From Lotus japonicus (lineage: Eukaryota; Streptophyta; Magnoliopsida; Fabales; Fabaceae), in NCBI RefSeq assembly GCF_012489685.1, contig NC_080042.1, positions 34,105,158 to 34,169,157 of the forward strand: a DNA stretch of 64,000 bases, given 5' to 3'. Positions 32,639 to 44,015 of the stretch are shown one piece after another. The translations under genes were made by a program, and so were the position numbers. The notes beneath the pieces are model-generated. The model searched no databases. It was not told the DNA's origin and saw only the letters and a list, made by a program, of their open reading frames with translations. Numbering within the stretch: the stretch's first letter is position 1; the number at the start of each line of letters is the position of its first letter.

Positions 32639-34084
32639 AGCTCCAATAACAAGAGTACTAGAGTACTCGGTGACTTGCAATCATCACCGTAGCTCACCTC
32701 AGTGGCTTTCCCCAATTCCCAGTAACCTCAAGACTTGTCGACATTTCCCCGTCTTTCGCAATCGTTTTCCCCTTTAGGTTCCCTATATTTATTCGTTTAA
32801 TAAAAACGTTTCGAATTGGATTAGTCAAGTTATGAGTTTATTTCTTGAATACTAAGTTTCACAAAGTCTCTAGTTTTCGAAATTCTACTCATTCTAAGTT
32901 TTCCGAAAAAAAAATCCACCAAAAGAAATTCCCGGGGAAAGTCTAAGTAGACCAACGAAGGGCTAAGTCTCAAACCTTGTGGTTGGACTTGCCTAGGGTT
33001 GTTCATCCAACCCGAAAGATCAAAATGAATCAGTTCAGTGATTCTTCGCTCCGAAGTCGCATCAAAACGCACAATTCAATCCAACATCAATATCATAAAT
33101 CATGGAAAACATAATAAAATTAAACCATCATCATAATCAATATCAAGTAAAGCAGAAGTCGAATTTATCGACGCCTATCATGCAGTCATAGCTAATAGTA
33201 AGTTGCCCTAACCTCGAGCTGCTCCAGTCTCGTGGTTTAAATATCCTTCACACGATTGCTCTGAAATATCCAAAGTCCCTTCAACTGAACCTCGGAGAAA
33301 ACAAAGCAGAAATCCAAACAAAATCGATTAGCTCGATCACAATACACTCATTAACAATAGACAAAGCATCGAAGCTTCAGAATATAACAATCGGGTACGA
33401 AAAGACAAGTTTTCGAAAACGAAAAACTCTCCCCCCCCCCCCTTGAAATAGCTCTCGGCCATAAGGAGAAAAGAGCCCCGGCTCTTTTTCTTCGATCTAA
33501 TCTGTTTACAAGGTAGTTTTAGAGTAAAACTAAGGCAAAGAAACTGTCGGAAAAATTTTCGGACGATCGGATCGAAATACGGCTGTTCGGGGGCGTTTTG
33601 GTCCAAAATAAAAGCTCAAAACCTCAAAGTTAACACTTCGGAGAACAAATTTGACAGCAATGATCCTAACGACATTCGTAACAACTAATCCTAAAGGCAC
33701 GTTACGACTTTTCGACATTAAAGTTTCGAAATGTGCGCAAAAAGGGTTTTGAATCAGTTTTTCAGATCCTTGACAACTCGATCCATATCGGCGAATACCG
33801 ACGAAGGTTCTAGGCTCTTGGGCATGTAGAGAAGATACCCCAACAGAGAAATCAGGAAAAACGGACAGTTTTACGAAAAGCTCGAAACTTTGAGCACAGA
33901 AACAGCTAAAGAAATGTCGTAGAAACAGTGATCAGAGGTAAGAATCAAGCTAGTTACCTCGATACCTTGAAGTAGGAACGAACTGCGCGAAGATCGGTAA
34001 AGTTTCGGCAAAAAATTTCTTCTCCTCTCCTCTCCTCAACTCGCGGCTCCAAGAGAAAGAAAATGAAGATATTTTGATTTTTTA

Positions 34085-34094
34085 CTATTTATAG
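34085..34094 (-). promoter_or_regulatory. TATA box of gypsy LTR fragment
   Basis: CTATAAATAG on the minus strand, followed by a pyrimidine-rich leader rich in TCTCC. No ORF follows within the fragment. Confidence 0.5.
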
Positions 34095-34784
34095 GAAGGT
34101 GAAATTGCGGGAAAATGAAAATTTCGCGATTCCGATTTTTGCAGCACGTTCACCGATGAATTCTAAGAGAGATTCTGGCGACAGAATTCCAGAACTCAAA
34201 ACAAATCTCTGACATTTGGGAAAAACGATCCATAAAATCCCAAAAGCTGTGTAAGTTAATCTGTCCAGAAAAACTACTTTTTGCTGTGATGGTCAGACGA
34301 CAAAACTTTGTTCTGGAGAAAGATTGGAAACATCGAAACAAATCTGGCAACGCGGACGGAAACTTCGTTGAAAGCTCCGAATAGAAAAAGTCTTCATCCA
34401 GCGCTTGAATTTAGGGTTTCGAAGCAAAGAAATTAGCGTCGTCGGACTTCCGAGAAGTGAATACCATCGTGCGTACAGTACAGGGTTCCGAAATGAAATA
34501 CTGGTCGAAGGAAAAATAAAGAGCACCTTTAAATTTCCCAAGGATTTGAAATCTCACTTAAACGTTGCTTTAAAAGCGAAATTAGCCCATTTTGGACACT
34601 CTCGCCATAAGGCAGGTGTGCAGACGACTCGCACTAATTCCTAAAACAACTACGCAACATTCCTCAAGCAATTCCTGAACTTTCTTCTTCATTAATCTTT
34701 CTCAAACATCAAACTCCTATCACGCTTACACTGATTCTACGCGTGAGTCGGAAACTAACTTGCTCTGTAAATCCAGGTCTTACA

Positions 34785-36113
34785 AAGTCTGTGCTCCGAC
34801 CTTCCCACTTTTGTCATATTGCAAACCGAATTCCGATAATTCAACCGACCACGCAACAAGTCTTCCTGACAAATCTGGTTCCTGCAACACCTGTCTCAAA
34901 GGAAGATCAGTTCTTATTTTTACCTGAAAGCTTTGAAAATAGGGTCTTAGGCATCTGGCGGTGATGAGGACGGCGAGCGCCGCCTTTTCTATCTTCTGAT
35001 ACCTGATTTCCGCCCCTTGAAGTGTATGGCTTACAAAGTAAACTATTTTCTGCTCTCCGTCTACCTCCTGGAAGCTTACTGAGCTGATCGCGCGACTGTT
35101 GACTAAAAAATATAAGTGCAAAGGAAGGCCCTGGACAGGTTTCGATAGAACGGGCGGTGTGGATAGCATCTCCTTAAGGCGGTTAAAGGCTTCTTCGCAT
35201 TCTGAACTCCACTCGAACGCCGCGTTCTTCTTGAGGCATTTGAAAAATGGGGCAGATTTGTCGCCCGAATGAGGGAGAAACCTGGATAGGGCTGCAATCC
35301 ACCCCGTCAGGCGCTGCACCTCCTTCACACTGCTTGGGCTTTTCATTTCCTGGATCACCTTACACTTATCTGGATTGATCTCAATCCCTCTCGATGTAAT
35401 CATGAAGCCTAAGAACTTCCCGCCTTGTATACCAAAAGAACATTTTTCCGGATTGAGCCTCATATTATGCTTTCGGATCCTGCCGTAAGCTTCCGTTAAA
35501 TCCTTGTGATGGCTTTATCCCAAAACTGATTTTACGATCATATCGTCAATGTAGACCTCCATGTTCCTTCCTACTTGGCCTTCAAACACCTTATCCATCA
35601 ACCGCTGGTATGTCGCCCCCGCATTCTTCAATCCAAAGGGCATGGTCTGATAACAGTAATTTACCCTAGCGGTCATGAAAGCTTTTTTATCCTCATCCGA
35701 TGGGTGCATCTTGATTTGGTGATATCTCGAGTAAGCGTCCATTAGACTTACAAGTGCATTCCTAGAGGCTCCGTCCACTAGCTTGTCTATGCTTGACAGT
35801 GGGTAGGAATATTTTGGGCATGCCTTGTTCAGGTCTGTATAGTCCACACACATTCGCCACTTCCCATTCGCCTTCTTTACCATCACCACGTTCGCCAGCC
35901 AAGTAGGATACTTAATTTCGCGAATAAAATCTGTCGCAGTAATTTGTTTACCTCTTGTTGAATTGCTTTTTCCTTTTCATCGCCCATTCGCCGGCGTGTC
36001 TGAGTTATTGGCTTGACTCTCGGGTTCAATGCCAACCTGTGGCAAATGAAGTTTGGGTCTATTCCCGGCATGTCCTTGTGACTCCAAGCAAAGAGATCTA
36101 GGTTCTCGCTCAA
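34785..36113 (-). pseudogene. Tat/Ogre-type Ty3-gypsy pol fragment: RT and partial RNase H
   Basis: On the minus strand: an RT lead-in segment (NLDLFAWSHKDMPGIDPNFI, 36113-35883), RT core with VDYTDLNKACP and YIDDMIVKS (35889-35515), then RT connection and RNase H start (35463-34785). The YIDDMIVKS box and the LTGWIAALSRF stretch are typical of the Tat lineage (Ogre, Retand, Grande). Breaks: a frameshift near 35885, an in-frame stop near 35515, and an abrupt end in RNase H where a gypsy LTR is inserted (34784/34785). Integrase is missing. Confidence 0.85.
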
Positions 36114-36407
36114 TAGCTTTGATAGCCTCTGTTCTTGGTCCTCAGTCAGCCTGGTCCCTATTTTGAGTACCTTCTAGCTGAATTTCAGCTCCTTAGTTTC
36201 TTCTATTGGTGTGGGCCTGTTGACGCGTCCCTCGCCCCTTGAGTCCAAGTTTTCTTCTAGAACTTCCACCTTGTTGCAACGGTGTCCCATCGAGGCATTC
36301 TTTTTCCCTTACCGATCCACGACGTTGCAGTAGCATTCCCTAGCAATCTTTTGGTCCACAACAACTCTCCCAATACGCCAGTTTGGCAACAGATACTTTA
36401 CTGCCAG

Positions 36408-36929
36408 CTATGCTGTTGAAATTACGGCACACAGTCGGTTCAAAGTATTGCGGCCAATTATCAAGTTGTAAGATCCTACTGCCCCAAGGATTAAGTACCT
36501 TACTCTCAACATCTTAACATTCACACACTCGCCAAAGGTAGTATCAAGGTCAAGGACACCCCTCACCCACACTTGTTCGCCGGCAAGCCCCACAAGAGTT
36601 CCAGTGTAGGGCGTGCGGTCTCTTTCGCTCAAACCGAGCCGATCAAACGCATCTCCATAAATGATGTCCGCCGAACTCCCTTGGTCCAGGAGCACTCGCT
36701 GCATGCTGAGCTGATTAACACGGAGTAGAATAACAATCAGGTCATCCAGATGCAACTTTACTTCGATAAAGTTAGCAGATGAAAATGTGATGTCTGGGTG
36801 TGAAAAACTAAAAGGAACCTCTGTGACTGCATTCACCGCCATAACGTACCGCTTTCGAGCTGCACTAGTAACTCCACCTCCACCAAATCCTCCGGCGATC
36901 GTGCCTACTTCTTTAGGTGTTGAATACAT
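36408..36929 (-). pseudogene. Tat-type gypsy aspartic protease
   Basis: About 170 codons on the minus strand containing LLDQGSSADIIYGDAF, the protease active-site region as found in the Tat lineage, where Gln often replaces the usual Ser/Thr between Asp and Gly. A later hydrophobic strand (SYNLIIGRNTLNRL) matches the conserved second half of the fold. It lies between the gag remnant and RT, but the intervening 290 bp to RT is out of frame. The element is dead. Confidence 0.8.
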
Positions 36930-36935
36930 ATCACC

Positions 36936-37425
36936 TCACGCTCTGGCGGACTTCCTCGTTGTTATCAGCCTTCCAAACGCGCGCCGCAAACCGTGGCATT
37001 CCTCTGTGATGTGACCGAGGGTCTGGTGATAAGCACACCATTCCTCTCTCGGCTTCCCAATCATTCGCTCCGTCCATAGTCCTTGGAGGCGCGTTGTCTG
37101 ACACGATTTGTCCACGCGCGTCGGCCTTTCTTTTAGAAAAGAAAATTTCCGCTGCCGTGAGGATTCTCGGTAGCTTCTCCCGTATAGAATATTAGGCTCT
37201 GGTGCTGTATCTGCTGCTCGGGTCTCCATATCCTGCTGCTCTAGGCGATGAATGACGTCGCAAATCAACCACTTCCAACCTCCATGAGCATCCGGTGCCT
37301 GAGGCGGAGGCTGCGCTCCTCCTGAAACTCATAACAAGGAAACTAAAGACCTTGCCTTCCCAGCGTGCCGCTTCCTGCTCATGCGATGCAGTAGCGGATC
37401 GCTTGCGCGTTCCAAACCTCCTCAT
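36936..37425 (-). pseudogene. Tat-type gypsy gag remnant
   Basis: Two overlapping frames on the minus strand (37425-37192 and 37268-36936). The second contains WCAYHQTLGHITEECHGLRR, the CCHC-like cysteine/histidine motif characteristic of Tat gag. Only about 650 bp separates this from the primer site, far less than a normal Tat gag, so most of gag is deleted. Confidence 0.7.
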
Positions 37426-37573
37426 AGTGGTCGGCGGTGTGCCTCCATCGAGCTTTTGTTAACAAACCAGAATTCCCCCGTAAAAATGTAGAAACCGAAG
37501 AAAATTGCACAGAAAATCGAACTTCTCTCAACCAAATCACAATCCACGTAGTCCGGGAATCGAAATCTACCGG

Positions 37574-37591
37574 TCCCCACAGACGGCGCCA
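37574..37591 (-). promoter_or_regulatory. Primer-binding site of the Tat-type element
   Basis: Minus-strand TGGCGCCGTCTGTGGGGA immediately follows the LTR end (AACA, then TT). This primer-site sequence is the one commonly seen in Tat/Ogre elements. It fixes the element orientation (minus) and its 5' LTR to the right. Confidence 0.85.
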
Positions 37592-37593
37592 AA

Positions 37594-37914
37594 TGTTCTG
37601 TCCAAGAACATATAAATGAGGTATAGTACCTAAAGTGTGAGGAACGTGATGTGAGTGTTTAGAGAGAATTAAAGCCTAACTGCTTAGAGAGAGAGAATAA
37701 CTGAATTTCAATCTTGTTATTTCTCAAATGAGCTAAGAGTCCCTTACAATTGGTATTCATCCCCTATTTATAGATGCGGAGGTGGGCTTGGTGCCTCTAA
37801 TTCCTCTTAATGGGCCGGTTGGGCCTTCGGAAAGAGGCCCAAGTCCCTAGCGCGCTCTCCACCCTTGGCTGGAACTCCTAGGCAAGGGACCCTGGGGTCT
37901 CGCCCAGTCCATCA
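37594..37914 (-). mobile_element. 5' LTR of the Tat-type element (about 321 bp)
   Basis: On the minus strand it starts TGATGGACT at 37914 and ends CAGAACA at 37594, with a TATA box CTATAAATAG at 37773-37764. It abuts the copia RNase H sequence precisely at 37914/37915, so the Tat element probably inserted into the copia copy. The matching 3' LTR is not in the window. Confidence 0.6.
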
Positions 37915-39755
37915 GTATGCACTTTGCATATTTTCACATCTCCTCTATCAATTATTTCTCGGATGAGATGAAACCTTCTAAGTATATGTTTGGATCGTTG
38001 ATGAGATCTAGGTTCCTTAGCTTGTGCAATGACTCCATTGTTGTCACAATAGAGACTCATTGGACCCACAATGTTAGGAACCACACCAAGTTTCATAGTG
38101 AACTTCTTGATCCAAAATGCCTCCTTTGATGCATTTGAAGCAGCAATATACTCTACCTCTGTGGTAGAATCAACAACTGTCTCTTGCTTTGAACTCTTCC
38201 AGCTCACAGCGCCGCCATTTAAACAGAACACGTAACCCGATTGCGACCTCGAGTCATCTTTGTCAGTTTGGAAGCTAGCGTCAGTGTAACCTACTACACT
38301 TAGAATTAGTCCTTCTCAAGTACTGAAGGATATTCTTGACAGCAATCCAGTGACCTTCACCGGGATCTGACTGGTATCTACTCATTATGCTTAGTGCATA
38401 CGAGATATCAAGTCGAGTACATAACATGGCATACATTATAGATCCAATTGCCGAGGCATATGGAATCTTACTCATTCGTTCTCTCTCTTCCTTATTGGAA
38501 GGAGACTGAGCCTTCGAAAGGCTGATGCCATGTGACATAGGCAAGGATCCTTTCTTGGAATCTTGCATGTTGAATCGTTTCAACACCTTATCAATGTATG
38601 TACTTTGACTTAGAGCAAGTAACCTCTTAGATCTATCTCTATAGATCCTAATACCCAGTACGTAGGTTGCTTCGCCTAAGTCTTTCATGGAAAAACACAT
38701 TCATAACCAAGTCTTCATAGATTGAACGGTAGGAATGTGATTTCCAATCACTAGTATGTCATCCACATACAAAACCAGAAAAATGATTGTGCAACCACTA
38801 ATACTTTTGTAGACACAAGGTTCATCCTCATTTTTAATGAAACCAAAATTTTGTACAGCTTCTTCAAAAAGGAGGTTCCAACTTCTAGAAGCTTGCTTTA
38901 ATCTATAAATAGATCGTTGTAGTTTGCACACCTTATTGGAACCATCAAGCATAACAAAGCCCTTAAGTTGTGCCATATACACATCTTCAAGAAGGTTTCC
39001 ATTTAGGACAGTTGTCTTGACATCCATTTTCCAAATTTCATAATATGTTATGCTGCTATAGCAAGCAAGATCCTGACAGATTTAAGAAAGTTTCATAATA
39101 GTCTACACCATGAATTTGCTTGAAACCTTTTGCCACTAGTCTTGCTTTATTGGTATTTACATTACCATCCATTTTAGTCTTATTTTTGAAGACCCACTTG
39201 CACCCAATTGGTTTAATCCCATTAGGTGGTCCAGTCAAGGTCCATACCTTATTAGTGTACATGGAATCACTCTCTGATCTCATGGCCTCACGCCATTTCT
39301 CAGACTCTAGACTTTGAATAGCCTCTTGGCAAGTCGTTGGCTCATTTTGATCCATCAACATTACATGTCCTTCCTGAGTTACGAGAAAATCGTATCTTTC
39401 AGGCAAGGACCGTACTCTATCTGACTTACGCAAGACTTGCGTCTCCTGAGCTTGAGGTAAGACAATTGATTGTGACTCTTGCTCTAGTTCCATTATAGGC
39501 TCATTTCCATTTTGTGGTTCTTGAACTGCTTCAAGTTCTACTTTCGTCCCACTTATTCCTGTGGAAATAAACTCTTTTTCAAGGAATACATCAGTTCTAG
39601 TGACAAACACTTTGCCTTCGGTAGGATTGTAGAAGTAATAACCCTTAGTTTCTTTTGGGTATCCCACAAAAAAACATTTATCATATTTGGGTCCTAACTT
39701 ATCTGAAATCAGACGTTTTACATATGCTTCATATTGGTCAATCTGCAAGTGTACA
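37915..39755 (-). pseudogene. Ty1-copia pol fragment (Tork-like): integrase end, RT, RNase H
   Basis: Minus strand. 39748-39056 holds the integrase C-terminus and RT start (CKWVFKNKTKMDGNVNTNKARLVAKGFKQ region), 39027-38701 the RT with YVDDILVIGN, 38700-38281 the RT end, and 38231-37915 the RNase H (VSWKSSKQETVVDSTTEVEY). Frameshifts or stops separate the four pieces, at about 39040, 38700 and 38250. Gag, protease, most of integrase and both LTRs are absent. The last residues of RNase H are replaced by the Tat LTR. It is not closely related to the SIRE element to the right. Confidence 0.88.
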
Positions 39756-40745
39756 GAATCTATCTGGTTTTAATTTATCGAACCACAGGAAATTAGATTG
39801 TGAATTCAGTTTAAGCCTCGAGTTCACGGTAGGAAAGCGAGTAAAATTCAGTTTTAAAGGTTGATTGTTTCTTGAGTTTGTAAAAAGAGCAAGTGAATGA
39901 ATAATAAAGCGAGTGAAATTCAGAGATGAGAATGCCTTGGGTTCATGCTCAATTAATTCAATTTTAGCCAACTTTTCCTACTCACAAAGTCCGGAGTCTC
40001 TCCTTGATGCTCTAGCCTAATTAGTCATCTATCGATGCCTCGCATAGACAACCCTGTCAAGTCAAAAGATAGGCACAATTCCATGACAACCTAAACATTT
40101 TCTAAAGGTACTAAGCATGCAATTCAGGCCAACAAACCCCAACCCTTCCTCTATTCCTAGTAGAAAGCATAGAAGAGGTAATCCCACAAGAAGTCCCAAT
40201 TCTATAACAAACTTCCGTTATGATTATAGAAAAGCAAAAAGCTAGCATGCATTCAAGCTTAAAAGATAAAGCATAGGAGTGGGATTCAAGGGTTTACTCT
40301 TAACAACATGAATAGAAAAGGAATTAAAGCTAAAACATCCAAAGTCTTACAAAGAACCCAAAGCAAAAAAGGTTTTAGCCAAGCATGGTTAGGAAATCCA
40401 TACAAGAAAAGAAAGATAAAACCTGGAATATAGGACTTGGAGAAAGCTCATCAAGCTCTAGAACCCAAACCCTCTCTTCTAACTTATTAGAATATGATAA
40501 AATGACAAAAGATACAAAAGAAATGACAAAAAGTCAATTTATAGGCAATCTGGGCGAACTGGAGCGCTCAAGCGTGAGAAATGCATGAAAGGCCCCTATA
40601 AAACTACAAAATTATGAAAACCAACAAAAACTCAAAGAAAGGTAAAAATGCATGAGAATGCATGAAACATTACATGAGACTCAATAAAAAGACTTAAAAC
40701 CTACAACGAAATGACCCTAAAAATACTACCAAACTAGGGCCATCA
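39756..40745. other. About 1 kb of unrecognised repeat-like DNA
   Basis: No ORF of note, no LTR ends and no structure I can name. The base composition and lack of coding suggest decayed retrotransposon DNA. It lies between the copia fragment and a gypsy LTR. Confidence 0.4.
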
Positions 40746-42737
40746 TGTAACGCCCCGATTTCTCGAGGGTCACTTTAGTAACCTTTTTTCGAAAACGTGT
40801 GTAAATTTTTGTCGAAATAAAACCTTTCAATGACAGTAAATAAAAGACAGAATGAATGCTAAATAAACTTCATTTTATTTAATAGACCAATGCTTTTTAT
40901 TACATCATGATTCAATAAAGGAAACTAATGCTTTCAACCTTGCTTAAGCTTATCCACATACATGATGGCTTTAAGTAAGTATCGAGCCCCAAAAATATCA
41001 CTCGACCTCACCCCCCAGTACAGACGCATAACACTCTCCCAACCCGACTCAGACGATGCCTCTGACCCTGAAAGCTTCATCTACAGCCTCCCTGATCAAT
41101 GTCCGAAGCCTCTGCTCCTGGCGCTCGATCACTCTGCCGAACATCTCCTCCATGCGAGCCTCCTGAACTAGAGGGTCGGGTGCAGGCGATGACGGGGTGT
41201 ACTTTTGAGAATCAGGTCCAGGTGTAGGCGGCGTGAACACGGCCGGTGGGGATAAGGCCTCTGAAGGGTCCGTCTCCATACTAGACTCCTCGTCGTCAGG
41301 TGGTGCAAACCGAGCAGGAGGGTAGGGCATCCGCATCTCGCCATCGAAGCCTGTCACTTTCCGATGTGTGCCGTCCGGGTTGTAGGTCGATAGAAACATA
41401 AAGCCCTTATATACATACCGGTTCAGGGAGTGGTCTATCTCCCAGGCGGTGTCTTCATCCATGCTATGCAGAGTGAGGCCCATTCTCCGGCGATCCATCT
41501 AGGCGTTAAGCGCCCCAAACAGTAAACAAGCAAACAAGCAAGGGTCAACTTCTAGAAGCAACCACTCAAGACAAGTATCGTGTTTGTCGAATATTCATAG
41601 ATAAGCCCTAGGCTAAACATTTTCACATAAGGGAAACTATCATGTCTCTAAGTCATAGTCAGTCGATGTAGGGTAAGTATGCATGCAGACGCTTTGGATA
41701 TCCTCAAGCCGATCCCTCTTGGAAAGGCTGGACGAACACGACTTCGCGATCGGGGATGGACCTCTCCAACACACCGCTGCCCAACAGCTTGAAGATCGGG
41801 GGTTGGACCTCTCCAACATCGTCGTATCTTGCTCGTCCTTATTCAGGGCCTCCCCTGAATGTCACCATCGACTAGCCCAATCCAGGTCACTAGCCGTGGC
41901 CAACCAAGCCCAATCCAGGTCACTTGGTCCACAATGCATGCCATGCAAGTCAGTCATCATCACTAGGCCCTAAGCCCATCACGTTCATCTCTTATGAACA
42001 ACATATCATCGCATAATAACATGCATGCACAGCAAGAAATATAGCTAACACTCTAGGCATATAGGCATGTTCATAATAACACTAGCGAACATTTATTGCA
42101 ACATCATATAGCATATCTAGCACATACATCATCAATAGTCCTAGCATCATGCTTGCTAACAATCACAATCACAAACAATTTATCTAGGCCGAGGCCGAAG
42201 TGCCCTTACCTTAGTCACAGCAGAACACGTCCTAGGACTTTGGATTTGGCAGGATCACGCTCGCTTCGAACTTCCTAGTTATGTGGACAGAGTAATGGTA
42301 CGAATTAGTAGTCGTTTAGCGATAATATATCCCTTCCCCGTCGTTTCAAAAATACTATCTTAAAAACCTCGAAAAATCAAAAATTTCTCTTTCATAAGAT
42401 CAAAACCTCCTTTCTAAAATAATTGTTTGAAGATCATAAGAACACTATAAGAGCATCATGAATTTTCTTAAGAAAAAACCCCAAAAAACATAAACATTCC
42501 TAAGCAACCCGATCAAGATCATTATCTTCTGGTTTTTGCTAGATCAGCTTAAGCTACAACCACAGAGCATATTGAGAATGACCTTGCTCAAGGCTTAGAA
42601 ACTAAAGCAAGAAAAATAAAAGAAAGGCAAGAGAGGGAGAGGAAGCTCACGACTAGAGTGGAGAGAGCAAATGAGCTTGGTGTGAAGAAATGAGAGGGGG
42701 AGAGGGTCTATTTATACTTGAGGTTTGGGGACAAAGC
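40746..42737 (-). mobile_element. Gypsy-type LTR, 3' part, split by the SIRE element
   Basis: On the minus strand the LTR starts TGTAAGACTCGG at 55859, is interrupted by the SIRE element (with AAAGC duplicated), resumes at 42737 and ends TCGGGGCGTTACA at 40746. Without the insertion it is about 2.99 kb. A TATA box (TATAAATAG, 42716-42708) is followed by a pyrimidine-rich leader. No primer site follows the 40746 end, no purine tract precedes 55859, and the five flanking bases (CATCA and CTCAG) do not match. It is therefore not a clean solo LTR. The end sequences suggest a Tekay/Del-like chromovirus. Confidence 0.65.
41049..41498 (-). CDS. Hypothetical 149-aa ORF inside a gypsy LTR
   Basis: ATG 41498 to stop 41049 on the minus strand, about 1.2 kb downstream of the LTR TATA box at 42716 and in the same direction. 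The N-terminal half is mixed (SLNRYVYKGFMFLSTYNPDG). The middle is Pro/Ser-rich and acidic, and the C-terminus is a charged helix (MFGRVIERQEQRLRTLIREA). There is no known domain, no signal peptide and no membrane segment. LTRs rarely encode protein, so it could be chance. I do not recognise it. Confidence 0.4.
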   Translation of the reverse strand: MDRRRMGLTLHSMDEDTAWEIDHSLNRYVYKGFMFLSTYNPDGTHRKVTGFDGEMRMPYPPARFAPPDDEESSMETDPSEALSPPAVFTPPTPGPDSQKYTPSSPAPDPLVQEARMEEMFGRVIERQEQRLRTLIREAVDEAFRVRGIV

Positions 42738-43943
42738 TGTAAGATCAAGTTTTGATCTAGTAGTACAACTCTATGTTTTGATGATTACAAATTAACCTTT
42801 TGATATGAACAATTGTGGTACTCTAACGTGTTTTTCTGAGTGTGCTATTTACAGGCTCTGACCTCAACTCAATCTCACACAAATCAGAAGCACTGTGTAT
42901 AAAGAGCAACCCAAGCAACGCTTTCGCATTCACCATGTTCAGTATGAACAGTGGAAAAGCTTCAGAAGTTCTGAAGTTATACAAACTCTGATGTGGACTC
43001 AGTCACTAGAAGCTCTGAAGATCCAGAAAGTCTGATAACCAAGAAACACTGAAGGCTCAGATATTCTGATGGTGTAGAAGACTCTGAAGATCCAGAAGCT
43101 GATTAGTGAAATTCTGTTGTCCAGAAGCAAGATACTCTGAAGACCATGTTCTTCCCTCTGAGTTCAGAATCAGAAGAAACAATGGTCAGAGGATCTGGGC
43201 TTTCCCTCTTACTCTGATCAACCGGCTTCACAAGTTCCAATATGAAGCATCCCCTGATCAGAAGTCTCCTAGGTTTAAAGGTCAAGTCGCTATCCAAGTA
43301 CAAAAGCAACTGTACCTTCCTGACGACCTACCTAACAGTCTCAGACACAGCAGAAGCTGGATTTTCCAGAACTGCCCTCCAACGGTAGCATTTCCCATGC
43401 AACGCTCAACCCTAATCCTTGGAGTATATAAAGAGGCTGAAGACTGAAAGAAACGGCTAGAAGCATTCACATACGCGCAAGACAAACTTAAATTCTTCTA
43501 AGCTTTCTTTCATCTGAAATTCATTGAGTTTACTATTAGCTTTTTAGAAGCAAATCTCTTGTAAACAATTCTTTGATAAACAGTTTGTTTAGTTCCTTTA
43601 GGAGATCAAGGCTGATCGGATCCTAGAGAAGACTAAGAGAGTGAATCTTAGTGTGAGCTAAGTCAGTGTAATTGTTAGTCACTTGTAGGTTTCAAGTGCA
43701 GTTGTAACTCTTACCTGATTAGTAGATTGCCTTCATTCTAAGAAGGAAGAAATCACCTTAACGGGTGGACTGGAGTAGCTTGAGTGACTTATCATGTGAA
43801 CCAGGATAAAATCCTTGTGTGCTTTTCTATCTCTTATCTTTAGCACTTAAGTTCTCGAAAGATTTGTCAAAATCTTTAAGGTGGAAGTTTTATACTGAAA
43901 ACGCTATTCAAACCCCCCCTTTCTACCGTTTTTCATACCTTCA
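42738..43943 (+). repeat. 5' LTR of the SIRE element
   Basis: TGTAAGATC...ACCTTCA, 1206 bp. TATATAAA at 43425-43432 is the likely promoter of the element. The sequence is rich in imperfect repeats of TCTGAAGATCCAGAAG type (about 43000-43130). Confidence 0.97.
43425..43432 (+). promoter_or_regulatory. LTR TATA box (SIRE 5' LTR)
   Basis: TATATAAA about 690 bp into the LTR; the same box is at 54335-54342 in the 3' LTR. Confidence 0.7.
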
Positions 43944-43945
43944 AT

Positions 43946-43957
43946 TGGTATCAGAGC
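43946..43957 (+). promoter_or_regulatory. Primer-binding site of the SIRE element
   Basis: TGGTATCAGAGC, complementary to initiator tRNA-Met, begins two bases after the 5' LTR ends. Confidence 0.95.
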
Positions 43958-44015
43958 GCAAGTTCTGATTACCACACCTAACAGTGTTCAGTGATCCGGG
44001 CCGGTGTGAAAAACA

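Larger units (their letters stand above)
31843..34784 (-). mobile_element. Gypsy-type LTR fragment (minus orientation)
   Basis: On the minus strand an LTR-like start TGTAAGACCTGGATTT lies at 34784, directly against the Tat-type pol fragment. CTATAAATAG at 34094-34085 looks like the LTR promoter, with a C/T-rich leader after it. The distal end is not seen: sequence runs into the TA tracts at 31843. The TGTAAGACC start resembles the two other gypsy LTRs in this window (55859 minus, 58117 plus), so this is probably a Tekay/Del-like chromovirus LTR. No internal genes of that element are present. Confidence 0.6.

Noticed and set aside
33430..33442. Poly-C run as a functional element
   Set aside because: A simple homopolymer inside decayed LTR sequence, with nothing around it to suggest a role.
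41683..41973. 96-aa plus-strand ORF in the gypsy LTR
   Set aside because: Low-quality composition, no domain, opposite to the LTR direction; probably chance.
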